This document shows positions 1 to 8,570 of a DNA stretch of 64,000 nucleotides, one piece after another. The DNA is from Pseudoruegeria sp039972875 (GTDB lineage: Bacteria > Pseudomonadota > Alphaproteobacteria > Rhodobacterales > Rhodobacteraceae), in NCBI GenBank assembly GCA_039972875.1, contig JBDWMA010000060.1, positions 124,001 to 188,000 on the forward strand, given 5' to 3'. The notes under the pieces are model-generated. The model made no database searches and was not told the DNA's origin. It saw only the letters and a list, made by a program, of their open reading frames with translations. Within the stretch, counting starts at the first letter, position 1; each line of letters starts with the position of its first letter. The translations under genes and the position numbers were made by a program.

Positions 1-821
1 TGTTGGCTCTCGATAACTGTCCAACGACCGGTGCCTTTTTGACCAGCCCGATCTAGAATGATGTCCAGAACCGGATTTGCGGTTTTTGGATCAGTAGCGG
101 CTGAGACTTTGCCCGATATTTCGGTAAGGTAGGATTGCAAGGGGCCGGTATTCCATTGCTCAAACACAGAACCACATGCTGCAGCATCCATTCCAAGCCC
201 ATCGCGCATGACGCCGTAGGCTTCTGCGATGAGTTGCATGTCAGCATATTCAATGCCGTTGTGAACGGTTTTTACAAAATGACCGGCACCGCCTTCGCCC
301 ATCCATGTCGCGCATGGAGAGTCTTCGTATTTCGCGCTGATGGCTTTTAAAATATGCGCGACTCGGTCCCAATGGGTTTTGGCGCCACCGACCATGATGG
401 ATGGGCCGAAACGAGCGCCTTCTTCGCCTCCAGACACGCCAATGCCTAGAAACGGCACACCTGCCGTTGTGGCCTCTGCGGCGCGGCGGTTGGTATCATG
501 AAAATTCGCATTGCCCGCATCAATGATCAGATCGTCTTTGTCCAGAAGGGGGCGCAGGGCTGCAATTTGCTCATCAACAGCAGGTCCCGCCGGGACCATC
601 AAAATGATGGCGCGCGGCTTTGCGATCGACTCCACAAGCGCCTTTAAGGATTTTGTTGGCGTAATTTGACGAGCCAATGCACCGGCGTCTTGGATGAAAT
701 TATCCGTTTTTGATGGGGTTCTGTTGTAGACAGAGATTTTAAATCCGTTGTCCGCAATATTCAGAGACAGCATCGCCCCCATCGTTCCAAGGCCAATCAG
801 TCCAATTTCAGATGTATTCAC
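1..821 (-). CDS. gnd: 6-phosphogluconate dehydrogenase, decarboxylating (3' end outside window)
   Basis: The enzyme oxidises and decarboxylates 6-phosphogluconate to ribulose 5-phosphate with NADP+ in the cytosolic pentose phosphate pathway. I translated the minus strand from a GTG at 821. The product opens with the Rossmann motif GLGTMGAMLSLNIADNG. It continues with the family signature GVSGGEEGARFGPSIMVGG near residues 125-145 and with HFVKTVHNGIEYADMQL near residue 180, which carries the catalytic Lys and the HNGIEY substrate loop. AGQKGTGRWT lies near the window edge. About 273 codons are visible of a family length near 470. No ATG precedes the Rossmann motif in frame, so GTG is the likely start. 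An 8-bp inverted repeat lies about 20 bases upstream of it. Confidence 0.95.
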   Translation of the reverse strand, partial: MNTSEIGLIGLGTMGAMLSLNIADNGFKISVYNRTPSKTDNFIQDAGALARQITPTKSLKALVESIAKPRAIILMVPAGPAVDEQIAALRPLLDKDDLIIDAGNANFHDTNRRAAEATTAGVPFLGIGVSGGEEGARFGPSIMVGGAKTHWDRVAHILKAISAKYEDSPCATWMGEGGAGHFVKTVHNGIEYADMQLIAEAYGVMRDGLGMDAAACGSVFEQWNTGPLQSYLTEISGKVSAATDPKTANPVLDIILDRAGQKGTGRWTVIESQ

Positions 822-841
822 AGTGCGGTCTCCGTGTTGAC

Positions 842-868
842 AGTGTCAGGTGGATTTTCCCTGACACT
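842..868. promoter_or_regulatory. inverted repeat upstream of gnd
   Basis: Perfect 8-bp arms, AGTGTCAG at 842-849 and CTGACACT at 861-868, enclose an 11-base spacer just upstream of the gnd start. There is no T-run on either side typical of a terminator. An operator or a 5' leader hairpin is more likely, but this is inference. Confidence 0.4.
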
Positions 869-921
869 ATACCGCAATGCCCGTGATGTACCAGCCTGAC
901 AGGAGACGTGTTTTCAGTAGG

Positions 922-1140
922 TTACCCGCCGAAAAAGACGCCCAATGCGACCGTCATCAAACCGATAATAGAGAGAAACAATGCCCCCATGTTGAGGGCA
1001 ACCAGCCCTTTTAGCCGCGCCTCCATTGCTTCTCCCTCAAGGCCCTCACGTTTGGCCTTAACCGCGATAAAGATACAGTAGAACAGTCCCAACAGCCCAA
1101 GAACCGAAAGTGTGGCACCAATCCAGATCAGCCAATCCAT
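922..1140 (-). CDS. small two-helix inner membrane protein, unknown function
   Basis: A 72-residue protein starting MDWLIWIGATLS. It has two predicted transmembrane helices, about residues 4-25 and 46-70, separated by a short charged loop (KAKREGLEGEAMEARLKG). A longer in-frame start at 1233 exists, but its extra residues look like non-coding translation. The ATG at 1140 puts the first helix directly at the N-terminus and has a purine-rich stretch upstream. I do not recognise a named family. Proteins of this layout are common next to gapR in Rhodobacteraceae. It is divergent from the GapR gene. Confidence 0.65.
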   Translation of the reverse strand: MDWLIWIGATLSVLGLLGLFYCIFIAVKAKREGLEGEAMEARLKGLVALNMGALFLSIIGLMTVALGVFFGG

Positions 1141-1263
1141 GTGGATTTCCCTTTTATCAACATTTCCAAATCGGGTAGCCGAAGCAGGAATGGCAGGCAA
1201 CCCCTTGCAGGGCTTTCGAAGGACCGCTAGCAAAGGGCAAACAGATTAATATGAGGCAATATC

Positions 1264-1524
1264 ATGCAAGACGACATCACCAGCGACTCCACCTACCGCG
1301 TGACCGCCGACGAATTGCGCCAGTTCATTGAACGCATTGAACGTCTGGACGCCGAGAAAGCGGACATCGCGGAGCAGCAGAAAGAAGTCATGTCCGAGGC
1401 CAAAGGCCGCGGCTACGACACAAAAGTTATGCGCAAGCTGATCGCATTGCGCAAACGCGAACCTAACGACATCGCCGAAGAAGAAGCTGTGTTGGATATG
1501 TATAAAGAAGCGTTGGGAATGTAA
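1264..1524 (+). CDS. gapR: GapR family DNA-binding protein (DUF2312)
   Basis: An 86-residue alphaproteobacterial GapR/DUF2312 protein. In Caulobacter GapR is a nucleoid-associated protein that binds AT-rich, overtwisted DNA ahead of replication and transcription. The family features are visible: the N-terminal TADELRQFIERIERLDAEK helix, a central coiled-coil with KADIAEQQKEVMSEAKGRGYD, and the C-terminal segment VMRKLIALRKREPNDIAEEEA that includes the basic DNA-contacting residues. The length matches the family (80-95 residues). It starts with ATG preceded by a GAGG-like ribosome binding site. It is monocistronic and divergent from the small membrane protein. Confidence 0.92.
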   Translation: MQDDITSDSTYRVTADELRQFIERIERLDAEKADIAEQQKEVMSEAKGRGYDTKVMRKLIALRKREPNDIAEEEAVLDMYKEALGM

Positions 1525-1544
1525 TTCCCAGCCTGCGCAAGATC

Positions 1545-2420
1545 TTACGGGGTGATGAATTGCACCCCGGGGATCCGTGCGACTTCATAACAATCCTCAT
1601 CATATAGGTCTGTCAGACGGTCCACGTATTGTTCGGTCCAGCCGGGAATATCCAGTTCGACCTCGACTTCGTCCTCTAGTGCATATTTGTCTAGGAACGC
1701 CGCAATAATCCGGCGCAGGTGCACCTCGTTTGTGGGTGGGTTCGCTGCGATATATTCCTTGAACCGTTTCATGCCTTCTTTGCGCATAATCTGAGCCAAG
1801 ATGTCAAATTGGCCGACCATTTCTTCGCTGTGATCAACACCTGCAAATTCACGCATGACCTGAGCCCAGATTAACGGCGTGTCCTCATTACTCCAGACAG
1901 TAATCTGCGCATCAGGGCTGGCATTGCGGATACGTTGAATCATCTCTGACCACTTTAAAGCCGCTGCATCTGTCATCCCATACCATTTGGCAAAGTCCTT
2001 TCCCTTGAGGCGGGACGCAATCGCAGGTAAGAATGTTGCCGGGTTGGCGATGGCAAGGAAAAACTCGACCTCATGTCCATGAAATAAATTGGTTAATGCG
2101 CTGATTTTTTCTTCAGTTTTTGCGTAAAGTACACCGTGTTCAAGGACTTTTTGCTGCACGCAGATAAAGTGCTCGTTGGCCAGCAACAAACGGTCTGCAG
2201 GCTCATCCTCTAAAATTTCATCCATCAACGCGTTTTGTGTATCAATCATGGGTTTTGCACCATGAAGAGCCTGTGTGGTTTCCCGGATCAATGTCCGATA
2301 CCGGCTTGGTCCCGGAACGGCCACGCCAACACTTGTAAGTGCCTTTTTGTTTTTCAACATGCCCTTGATCAATTGATCATTGTCCGTTGAGTGTGCTCCG
2401 ATATGAAAGGCGACCTGCAT
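1545..2420 (-). CDS. conserved hypothetical protein, sulfotransferase-like N-terminus
   Basis: A 291-residue soluble protein with no signal peptide or membrane segment. The N-terminal HIGAHSTDNDQL recalls the HIGAHKTGTT P-loop-like start of some bacterial sulfotransferases, but the GT pair of the PAPS-binding loop is missing, so catalysis is doubtful. The middle is helical and the C-terminus is acidic (EDEVEVELDIPGW). It converges with gapR, with only about 20 bases between the stops. I would not assign a function; a degenerate sulfotransferase fold is the most that can be inferred. Confidence 0.7.
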   Translation of the reverse strand: MQVAFHIGAHSTDNDQLIKGMLKNKKALTSVGVAVPGPSRYRTLIRETTQALHGAKPMIDTQNALMDEILEDEPADRLLLANEHFICVQQKVLEHGVLYAKTEEKISALTNLFHGHEVEFFLAIANPATFLPAIASRLKGKDFAKWYGMTDAAALKWSEMIQRIRNASPDAQITVWSNEDTPLIWAQVMREFAGVDHSEEMVGQFDILAQIMRKEGMKRFKEYIAANPPTNEVHLRRIIAAFLDKYALEDEVEVELDIPGWTEQYVDRLTDLYDEDCYEVARIPGVQFITP

Positions 2421-2509
2421 TATTTGTGAAACCTGCTGCTGCTTGATTTGCCTTTACTATAGACGCTCAAAACTGGACAGTTAAGCCGGTTTCGGCTAGG
2501 CCGCGCTTT

Positions 2510-4174
2510 ATGATGGATGGAAAGACGATACAGTCCCCTAAAATACGCCGCCTTCGGGTTGTTCCTCCTTGGTCTGCCGGAAGTTTGGCGATTGCAGCAA
2601 TCGTGATTGCACCAATCCTGTCGGTTGTGTGGATTGCATGCAATCCGACGGAAAACATCTGGCCGCATCTGATTGCGACGACTTTGCCAAGATACCTGTG
2701 GAACACGTTATTACTGGCCGTGTCCGTCGGCTTGATTACAGCAATTGTCGGGGCAGGGTGTGCATGGATGGTGACGATGTATCGTTTTCCAGGGTCGCGA
2801 GCGTTACAGTGGTTGTTGTTACTGCCGCTGTCTATCCCGGCCTATATTGGTGCATATGCATTGGTTGATTTCCTCGAATATGCTGGCCCCTTACAAACGG
2901 CAATGCGTGGCATATTTGGCTGGGAATCTTCGCGTGATTATTGGTTTCCGAACGTTCGATCACGTGGTGGGGCGATCTTGGTGCTAAGCGGTGCTCTGTT
3001 TCCATATGTTTATCTGTTGTCACGGGCTGCTTTCCGCGAACAATCTGGGAGCGCTTACGAAGTTGCCCGTGCACTTGGGGCAGGGCCTTTTGCGCGATTT
3101 TATCGCCTGGGCTTACCTCTGGCGCGTCCTGCAATTGCTGCGGGCGCCGCAATTGCGATGATGGAGACCGTAAGCGATTTTGGAACAATGGACTATTTTG
3201 CGGTTCAAACCCTGACAACGGGGATTTTCAGCGTTTGGTTGGAATCTAATAACGCAGGCGGAGCGGCACAAATCTCTGGTGTCGTTTTATTGTTGGTTTT
3301 ATTGCTTGTGACGCTCGAAAAAATCAGCCGTCGTCGAAGCCGTTATTATAGCGGCGCACGCGGTCAGCGCCCAGTCGAACCTGAAAGGCTAACCGGGTGG
3401 AGCGCGAAGTTCGCTTTGCTCCTCTGTGCTGTCCCGTTTTTCATTGGTTTTTTATTCCCGGCTGCAGTGATTTTGGACCATGCTTTGGCCAATGCGAACC
3501 GGTGGAGTGATCCGGGTTTGGTTTCTGCTTTTGTTAATACTTTGATTGTCGGGGGCAGCGCTGCGCTGTTGACTGTCATTGCAGCCGTATTTTTGGTTTA
3601 CGGCGTTCGCCTCTCTGGCGCAAAATTACCGCGTTTGTTGTTGCCGATTACTACGATTGGCTATGCGGCCCCCGGAGCGGTCCTTGGCGTGGGGATTCTG
3701 ATCCCGCTTGCTGTATTTGATAACCGGTTGGCTGACGGGATACTTGCAATCACTGGATGGGATCCGGGATTAATGCTCACAGGGACAGCCTTTGCGATCA
3801 TAATGGCGTATTTTGTGCGCTTCTTTGCAATTGCGCAAGGGGCGGTCGATGCGGGTATGGGGCGTGTGGCTCCGAACCTGCCTCTGGCGGCGCGTTCGCT
3901 AGGAAACACTGCTGGCGGTGCCTTACGTAAGGTCTACATTCCTCTGATGCGCAGTTCTGTCGGAGCGGCCCTTTTGTTGGTGTTTGTAGATTGCGTCAAA
4001 GAGCTTCCCGCGACTTTGCTGTTGCGCCCCTTCAATTACAGCACGCTGGCAACACGTGTCTACGATCAAGCCTCACTTGAGAACCTTGGGGATGCCTCAC
4101 CAGCGGCAACTTTGGTCATTTTTGTGGGTTTGGCAGCGGTATTTTTCCTTGCACGTACAAATCGTGAAAAATAA
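2510..4174 (+). CDS. iron(III)-type ABC transporter permease
   Basis: A 554-residue inner-membrane permease of the FbpB/SfuB type, with two fused six-helix BPD_transp_1 domains (about residues 60-270 and 345-540). Each half carries an EAA-like cytoplasmic loop: EVARALGAGPFARFYRLGLPLARPAI near residue 185 and ARSLGNTAGGALRKVYIPLM near residue 465. These dock the ATPase. The family imports ferric iron delivered by a periplasmic binding protein. No binding protein or ATPase gene is adjacent, so the permease is an orphan here and its substrate is inferred from family only. The C-terminal end lies about 50 bases before tRNA-Thr. Confidence 0.9.
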   Translation: MMDGKTIQSPKIRRLRVVPPWSAGSLAIAAIVIAPILSVVWIACNPTENIWPHLIATTLPRYLWNTLLLAVSVGLITAIVGAGCAWMVTMYRFPGSRALQWLLLLPLSIPAYIGAYALVDFLEYAGPLQTAMRGIFGWESSRDYWFPNVRSRGGAILVLSGALFPYVYLLSRAAFREQSGSAYEVARALGAGPFARFYRLGLPLARPAIAAGAAIAMMETVSDFGTMDYFAVQTLTTGIFSVWLESNNAGGAAQISGVVLLLVLLLVTLEKISRRRSRYYSGARGQRPVEPERLTGWSAKFALLLCAVPFFIGFLFPAAVILDHALANANRWSDPGLVSAFVNTLIVGGSAALLTVIAAVFLVYGVRLSGAKLPRLLLPITTIGYAAPGAVLGVGILIPLAVFDNRLADGILAITGWDPGLMLTGTAFAIIMAYFVRFFAIAQGAVDAGMGRVAPNLPLAARSLGNTAGGALRKVYIPLMRSSVGAALLLVFVDCVKELPATLLLRPFNYSTLATRVYDQASLENLGDASPAATLVIFVGLAAVFFLARTNREK

Positions 4175-4224
4175 TGAAATTTCCTCTTGCGTCTCCCCGC
4201 CGCTCTAGGTAAATCGCCTCTCAA

Positions 4225-4300
4225 GCCCCTATAGCTCAGCTGGTAGAGCAACTGATTTGTAATCAGTAGGTCCGCGGTTCGAGTCCGTGTGGGGGCACCA
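4225..4300 (+). tRNA. tRNA-Thr (anticodon TGT)
   Basis: A 76-base cloverleaf including a genome-encoded CCA. The acceptor stem GCCCCTA pairs with TGGGGGC. The D-arm contains AGCTCAGCTGGTAGAGC. The anticodon stem ACTGA/TCAGT holds loop TTTGTAA with anticodon TGT. The T-arm contains GGTTCGAGTCC. It sits at the left boundary of the accessory island, and a recombinase reading frame runs antisense through it, which suggests it served as the attachment region. Confidence 0.96.
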
Positions 4301-5213
4301 TTTTCCAAATTTCCATGTGTGAACATGGTTAAAGCCTTGAATGGTAAGGATAAAATGGCGGTTCTAGTCCCTTCATTTCGGTGGTAGGCAATGCGGTCCG
4401 CGAAGACCAGTTTTAGTACTATTCGACGCAGGTTGATGTGACCATTTCCGCATATTTTCCAAGGGCTTGCGAGGAATTTGAGGAGCGGTTCTAGTTTTTC
4501 CTCCAAGCTCCCATCAGGAGCGCGGTGATGGAGCATCATATCTTCAAATCTCACCTTTTCAGCTTCTAAATTGGACAACTTTTTCTCGTAAGCGCCGATC
4601 ACGGACTCTGTGTTTGTGGACATGATCCGACCCAGAACGGTTTCGATTTGCTTCTCAATATCAGCAACTTGCTTGGCTGCTGAATGCAGTGTCTCCTGCG
4701 CTTGTGTCTCGCGTGCAGCCCACGCTTTCAGGAACATCGCTTTTGCAATGCTCACAAGCCCCGGCGTTGGCTCAACGTCCTTGATCAACTGCCCTACCTC
4801 ATCTTCGATTCGATCACGCGGAATGGATTTACCGTAGCTCACGCAATCTTTGGCCTGACACAGATAATAGGCATAGGTTTTGCTGCGCCCTGTGGACCAA
4901 AAAGACCGCAAAGGCACACCGCAATCGCCACAGGTAACAAAGCCGCGCTAAACAAAATCATCACCGATATCAGCGCGCTTGGGGGCTTTGGCGATGCCGT
5001 CGCGACAGGCCTGTACCTTATCAAAGGTCTCTAGCGAGATCAGAGCCTCGTGCTGGCCTTTCAGATAGTTCAGATCATAGGTTTTTGAACATATGTACCC
5101 AGCATAAAGCGGGTTGGTCAGAATATCGGTCACACGCTGTTGCGTCACGATACTCGCCTTGTTCCGAGGAAAGCTCGGATGTTGTTCAAAGAATCGTTTG
5201 ATTTCGGACTGGC
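4301..5213 (-). pseudogene. large serine recombinase, C-terminal part, disrupted
   Basis: The minus strand encodes the recombinase domain end (TDILTNPLYAGYICSKTYDL), the zinc ribbon (RGFVTCGDCGVPLRS, then AYYLCQAKDC, i.e. two CxxC-type pairs) and a long coiled coil. This is the domain order of large serine recombinases. The two halves are in the same frame but separated by an in-frame TAG at 4948-4950, between DDFV and RGFVTC, where relatives have a sense codon. The N-terminal catalytic resolvase domain with the nucleophilic serine is missing; the sequence breaks off at about 5213 against an integrase fragment. On the other side the frame has no stop before the tRNA and continues antisense through it to 4066. 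The gene is dead as a recombinase. Confidence 0.85.
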
Positions 5214-5758
5214 CTTGGAAACGTCCCGAAGCATATCAGGACGCGCGAGAAGTCCGGACCAAAAATGCCAAAACGATCACAACCTACTTCTTGCCGGTGA
5301 ATGCTGACTATCATGAGTGTTTTACGGCTTGGGTGAAACACCTGAAAGAGGTCGCATTGTTTGGGCCGGATGATCCCCTTTTCCCACCGGCCAAGATCGC
5401 ACCGGTGAACGGTGAGTTTCAGGTCGAGGGGCTAAGTCGCGAAATCTACAAAAATGCCAATGCCATCCGCACGGCGATCAAAAAAGCATTCCAACGCGCC
5501 GATCTGCCGCCCTTTACGCCTCGCGCGTTTCGCAAGACCTTGGTGAAATGGGCAGACACGGTTTATCTCACCCGAGAAGTCTTCAAAACTTTCTCCCAAA
5601 ACATCGGCCATGCCAATGTCCTCACAACGATCAACGCCTATTGTCCGGTCTCCACAGAACGACAGGGGAGCTTATTAGGGCGGGAGGGGCAGATTGAACC
5701 TTTCCCTAAGGCAATTTCTGCGCCATCAATAACGAAACTCAACTTCAGGGCGATGTAA
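5214..5758 (+). pseudogene. tyrosine integrase, C-terminal fragment
   Basis: From about 5214 the plus strand encodes AREVRTKNAKTITTYFLPV followed by the C-terminal catalytic half of a phage-type tyrosine recombinase. FTPRAFRKTLVKWAD supplies the HxxR-like box, with Arg present but the His position not matching. GHANVLTTINAYCPV supplies the GHxxxxTTxxY box with the nucleophilic Tyr. The N-terminal SAM-like domain and the first catalytic Arg are absent. An open frame extends upstream to 5114, but that part is the opposite strand of the serine recombinase. Its stop codon overlaps the hsdM start (TAATG), so transcription of the fragment could feed the restriction operon. Confidence 0.8.
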
Positions 5759-7314
5759 TGACCGACGAGCAAAAGAAGAAACTTGAACAAAAACTCTGGG
5801 ACATTGCCAATACCCTGCGTGGTAAAATGAATGCGGATGAGTTTCGGGACTATATCCTTGGTTTTATCTTTTACAAATACCTGTCCGAACGGCTGTATCT
5901 TTATGCCAATTCAGTGCTGGCCGAGGATGGTCTGGACTACGCGGGGATCGACGAAAATACTGGGAACGGCAAGGAAATTCTTGATGCTGTCGCCGAAGCG
6001 GCCATTGATGAGCTGGGGTATGTTCTGAAACCCTCAGAGCTGTTCAGCGCAGTGGCCAAGCGTGGCAGCCAGCCCGGCAACTTTATCATCGAAGACCTTG
6101 CCCGCATTCTGAACAACGTCGAACGCTCTACCATGGGCACGGAATCCGAAGATGACTTTGACGACCTGTTTTCTGATATGGATTTGACCTCTAACAAACT
6201 AGGCCGGACAGAAGAGGCCAAAAACACGCTGATTGCCAAAGTGTTGACCCATCTAGATGAAATCGACTTTGAGCTTGAGAAAGCCGACAGCGATGTGCTG
6301 GGCGATGCCTATGAATATCTGATCGGGCAATTCGCCAGCGGGGCAGGGAAGAAAGCCGGGGAGTTTTATACCCCGCAAGAAGTCAGCACCATTCTGGCCC
6401 GTATCGTCACCACTGGCAAAACGAGGATTAAGAACGTCTATGACCCCACCTGTGGGTCCGGCTCCCTGCTGCTGCGGGTCGCCAAAGAGGTCGAGGTTGG
6501 TGATTTCAACGGTCAGGAAATGAACCGCACCACCTACAATCTTGCGCGGATGAACATGATCCTGCACGGGGTGCATTACCGCAACTTTGATCTGAAACAA
6601 GAGGACACGCTGGAACACCCCCAGCATGTCGATAAACGGTTTGAGGCCGTCGTCGCCAACCCACCGTTTTCGGCCAAATGGTCGTCAAACCCGCTGCTGT
6701 TGAACGATGATCGTTATAGCCAATACGGGCGGCTGGCTCCGGCGTCCAAGGCTGACTTTGCTTTTGTGCAGCATATGCTGCATCAGCTGGATGACAACGG
6801 CACTATGGCGGTGATCCTGCCCCATGGCGTGCTGTTTCGCGGCGCGGCAGAGGGGCATATCCGCGAATACATCATCAAGGAACGCAATTGGCTGGACGCA
6901 GTGATTGGCTTGCCTGCGAATATCTTTTACGGCACCTCAATCCCCACCTGCATTCTGGTGTTCAAGAAATGCCGCGAATACCCTGAGGATATTCTGTTCG
7001 TTGATGCCTCTACCTGTTTTGAGAAGGCCAAGAACCAGAATTTCCTGCGCACCGAGGATATCACCAAGATTGTGGACACGTTCCGGGGCAGGGCGGTCGA
7101 AGACCGGTTTTCCCACCGCGCCCCTTTGGCAGAGGTGGCAGAGAACGACTATAACCTTAACATCCCGCGCTATGTGGACACGTTTGAAGAGGAAGAGCCG
7201 ATTGACCTCACGGAGGTTGCGAACCAGCTGAAGGCCAACGCGGTGGGCATGGCCGATCTGGATGCGCAGATCAAAGGGTTTTGTGACGAGCTTGGCATCG
7301 AGGCTCCGCTATGA
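5758..7314 (+). CDS. hsdM: type I restriction-modification system, methyltransferase subunit HsdM
   Basis: A 518-residue N6-adenine methyltransferase subunit. With HsdS it methylates the recognition sequence, and with HsdR it forms the restricting complex in the cytoplasm. An HsdM N-terminal helical domain covers about residues 8-150. GEFYTPQEV near residue 201 precedes the SAM-binding motif I DPTCGSGSLLL near residue 229. The catalytic motif IV NPPF is near residue 301. The length fits the family. It is first in a tight operon: the start overlaps the stop of the integrase fragment and its stop overlaps the hsdS start by four bases (ATGA). No defect is visible. Confidence 0.96.
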   Translation: MTDEQKKKLEQKLWDIANTLRGKMNADEFRDYILGFIFYKYLSERLYLYANSVLAEDGLDYAGIDENTGNGKEILDAVAEAAIDELGYVLKPSELFSAVAKRGSQPGNFIIEDLARILNNVERSTMGTESEDDFDDLFSDMDLTSNKLGRTEEAKNTLIAKVLTHLDEIDFELEKADSDVLGDAYEYLIGQFASGAGKKAGEFYTPQEVSTILARIVTTGKTRIKNVYDPTCGSGSLLLRVAKEVEVGDFNGQEMNRTTYNLARMNMILHGVHYRNFDLKQEDTLEHPQHVDKRFEAVVANPPFSAKWSSNPLLLNDDRYSQYGRLAPASKADFAFVQHMLHQLDDNGTMAVILPHGVLFRGAAEGHIREYIIKERNWLDAVIGLPANIFYGTSIPTCILVFKKCREYPEDILFVDASTCFEKAKNQNFLRTEDITKIVDTFRGRAVEDRFSHRAPLAEVAENDYNLNIPRYVDTFEEEEPIDLTEVANQLKANAVGMADLDAQIKGFCDELGIEAPL

Positions 7315-8561
7315 ATGTCACGGGTACCGCGGGTGAGGCGAAGCGTGTGCCAGCGCTGAGGTTTCCCGAGTTTTCGGGGGCGTGGGAAGAGAAACGTCTA
7401 GGCGAAATGTTCTCTTTCAAGAATGGATTCAACGCCGACAAAACTATGTACGGAACAGGCCGAAAGTTCATCAATGTTATGGACGTAATTGCTGATCATC
7501 CTATTACATCTGAGAAAATAATCGGTCTGGTTGAAATCTCTGACAAAGACTTCGAGAAAAATGAAGTTGAATACGGTGACATTCTTTTCCAGAGAAGTTC
7601 CGAGACGCGTGAGGAAGTGGGGCAAACAAACGTCTATTTGGATAAAGATACTTCAGCAACTTTTGGTGGTTTCGTTATTCGTGGGAAACCAATTGTGAGG
7701 TTGAATTCGGAGTTTTTTAACAGGCTCTTGATGACCGCAGCAGTGAGACGTCAGGTTACAAACCGAAGCGGAGGCAGCACACGTTACAATGTTGGCCAAG
7801 AGTCACTTTCAAGCGTGCCTGTATATCCTGCTCCAACACTCCCCGAACAAAAGAAAATCGCGGCGTTTTTGGGGGTGGTGGATGCCAAGATCGCAGCGCT
7901 GAAAGCGCGGCAAGAGGGGCTGGAGCGCTATAAACGCGGGTTGATGCAAGCCCTCTTCAGCCAGCGCCTCCGCTTCACCAAACCAGACGGCACCGCCTTT
8001 CCCGATTGGGAAGAGAAACGGTTGGGAGAGGTGGCTGACATCGTTGGTGGCGGTACGCCCGACACCAACGTGAAAGACTATTGGAACGGGGAGGTTGTTT
8101 GGTTCACTCCAAGCGAGATCAAGAAAAAGTACCTCACGACTAGTGTGCGAACGATTAGTAAAAGTGGTCTATCGGCGTCATCTGCTAAGATCTTGCCTGT
8201 TGGAGCGTTGGTCTTGTCAACACGGGCGACGGTCGGAGATGTTGGCATAGCCACACAAGAGTGCGCAACAAATCAAGGTTTCCAGTCTCTTGTGATGAAA
8301 GAAGAAAACCTCAATGAGTTTTGGTATTACTGGCTAGTCAACAACAAGAAAGCCCTATTGCGGCGTTCAGCGGGATCAACATTCTTGGAGATTGGAAAAT
8401 CCGAAGTGCGAAAAATACCAGCACTAGCGCCCCACCGAGACGAACAACAAAAAATCGCGGAGGCCCTCCAAGCCATGGACGCGAAAATCGCGGCCGTGGC
8501 GGGGCAGGTGGCGAAGATGGAAGAGTTTAAAAAAGGTCTGCTGCAGCAGATGTTTGTATAG
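7311..8561 (+). CDS. hsdS: type I restriction-modification system, specificity subunit HsdS
   Basis: A 416-residue specificity subunit that sets the bipartite DNA target. It shows the two-fold repeat of the family. Target recognition domain 1 (about residues 15-170) is followed by the central conserved helix (LPEQKKIAAFLGVVDAKI and RYKRGLMQALFSQ). Domain 2 begins WEEKRLGEVADIVGGGTPDT and ends with the second conserved helix (RDEQQKIAEALQAMDAKI and FKKGLLQQMF). The recognition domains have visibly more AT-rich codon use than the conserved helices. That is expected for shuffled specificity domains. It overlaps hsdM by four bases and lies 9 bases before the GIY-YIG gene. Confidence 0.95.
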   Translation: MNVTGTAGEAKRVPALRFPEFSGAWEEKRLGEMFSFKNGFNADKTMYGTGRKFINVMDVIADHPITSEKIIGLVEISDKDFEKNEVEYGDILFQRSSETREEVGQTNVYLDKDTSATFGGFVIRGKPIVRLNSEFFNRLLMTAAVRRQVTNRSGGSTRYNVGQESLSSVPVYPAPTLPEQKKIAAFLGVVDAKIAALKARQEGLERYKRGLMQALFSQRLRFTKPDGTAFPDWEEKRLGEVADIVGGGTPDTNVKDYWNGEVVWFTPSEIKKKYLTTSVRTISKSGLSASSAKILPVGALVLSTRATVGDVGIATQECATNQGFQSLVMKEENLNEFWYYWLVNNKKALLRRSAGSTFLEIGKSEVRKIPALAPHRDEQQKIAEALQAMDAKIAAVAGQVAKMEEFKKGLLQQMFV

Positions 8562-8570
8562 GAGCGGAAT

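Noticed and set aside
4066..4917. An 283-residue protein reading through the tRNA and the permease gene
   Set aside because: The part left of 4301 is the antisense of tRNA-Thr and of the permease C-terminus. Only the portion right of the tRNA is recombinase sequence.
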